Source: Cucumis sativus (Eukaryota; Streptophyta; Magnoliopsida; Cucurbitales; Cucurbitaceae). Taken from it: a stretch of DNA of 64,000 nucleotides. Below the pieces are notes generated by a model. It did not search any database. It was not told the DNA's origin and was given only the letters and a program-made list of their open reading frames with translations. The translations under genes and the position numbers were made by a program. The DNA is taken from assembly GCF_000004075.3 (NCBI RefSeq), contig NC_026661.2, positions 22,162,307 to 22,226,306 on the forward strand, in the 5' to 3' direction. Below are positions 63,295 to 64,000 of this stretch, one piece after another (the stretch's first letter is position 1; every line of letters starts with the position of its first letter).

Positions 63295-64000
63295 AAGTAA
63301 TTAAACAATTCATTCTTTTTCAGTTGAGTTGAACTGTGAGGATTATCCAAACTTCCAAATCTGTATAATAGGTCCTCAACTTTCAATCTTTTTTCAATGA
63401 AGTTGAAATTTGAGAACAAATGGTCCATTGGATCTAATTTGTAACTAAAAAATTTGTCTGTATAATTAGTGAATTTTCAAAGATAATCAAGGTTCACCAA
63501 CTAAATATGTAATGTTAGATGATGATATTTCTAAGAGTTTGAACTTACATCAAATTCAGTTAAAAGGACGAGGATTCAAATCATGGACTTTTCGATCATC
63601 AACGTATATTAATACTAGTCGATGATAAACAAACATTTGAATTTCTAGTCAAATAAAAATGGAGGGTAGCTGTTTTTCTTTTTCTTTTGCTTCTAATTTC
63701 TCTATCAACCAGAAAGGATTAGTATTAGTTGATATATTTCCTAAATCTCCAACATGGAGAAGAATTGTTATTCTCGATGATATATAGTTTATATGTTCAA
63801 AACATTGATGATATATTGAAAATTGAAATCTGATATATAAATCAACCTAGATTGATCCATAAATTTGCAAATGATTTTAATTAAGTTGAAGTAAGACTTA
63901 GGCCATACATTGATAACTGTCATAAAATCATGAAGTACTTGAAAACTCTATTAATCCAATCAAACTTGTTGATGTAAAGTCAAATGTACCCCATCCCATG
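63295..64000. other. RLK10 3' flank
   Basis: AT-rich, no gene recognised. A stretch near 63565-63600 (GAGGATTCAAATCATGG) is reminiscent of a SINE B-box but too little remains to call. Confidence 0.55.

Overview
The window looks like nuclear DNA of a eudicot plant. It is AT-rich, every gene is split by short GT-AG (sometimes GC-AG) introns, and two nuclear tRNA genes and plant retroelement or SINE relics are present. The SINE-like heads and general style suggest a cucurbit; that is an impression from sequence style, not a proven assignment.

Layout. From 1954 to 42538 there are eight tandem minus-strand genes, here called RLK1 to RLK8 from left to right. Each encodes a malectin-like/LRR receptor-like kinase of the plant LRR-I type (the family of FRK1/SIRK and IOS1). 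All share one plan: signal-peptide exon, two malectin-like exons, a linker exon with the GDPC motif, three 24-27-residue LRR exons, a transmembrane/N-lobe exon, then four kinase exons. From 45669 to 50099, on the plus strand, are three small two-exon genes for secreted cysteine-rich peptides (CRP1 to CRP3). From 51296 to 63294, also on plus, are two more receptor kinases (RLK9, RLK10) of a diverged subgroup with one extra intron. A tRNA-Gln (minus) and a tRNA-Glu (plus) lie between RLK9 and RLK10.

The array shows active birth and death. RLK1 and RLK2 share promoter homology, a 30-nt in-frame loss in the activation segment and a degenerate catalytic loop (HGD and HGN instead of HRD). RLK4 and RLK5 look like a recent duplication, and RLK5 has a one-base deletion in the activation-segment exon. 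RLK10 has lost the APE-type glutamate. A kinase-exon relic lies between RLK3 and RLK4, and the 3' flank of a lost copy seems to lie between RLK2 and RLK3. The donor of one homologous intron is GT, GC or GA depending on the copy. Mobile-element fossils include a solo LTR with a perfect 5-bp target duplication and a LINE tail, both in RLK6 introns.

How the genes may work together. The receptors would sit in the plasma membrane with the malectin/LRR ectodomain outside and the kinase inside; relatives act in immunity and stress signalling. The peptide trio lies exactly between the two receptor blocks of opposite orientation. All three peptide genes carry the same 10-mer GAAAGTCAAA (a W-box context) upstream of a TATA-like element. 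A co-regulated receptor and secreted-peptide neighbourhood is the most interesting hypothesis here, but no ligand-receptor link is shown by sequence alone.
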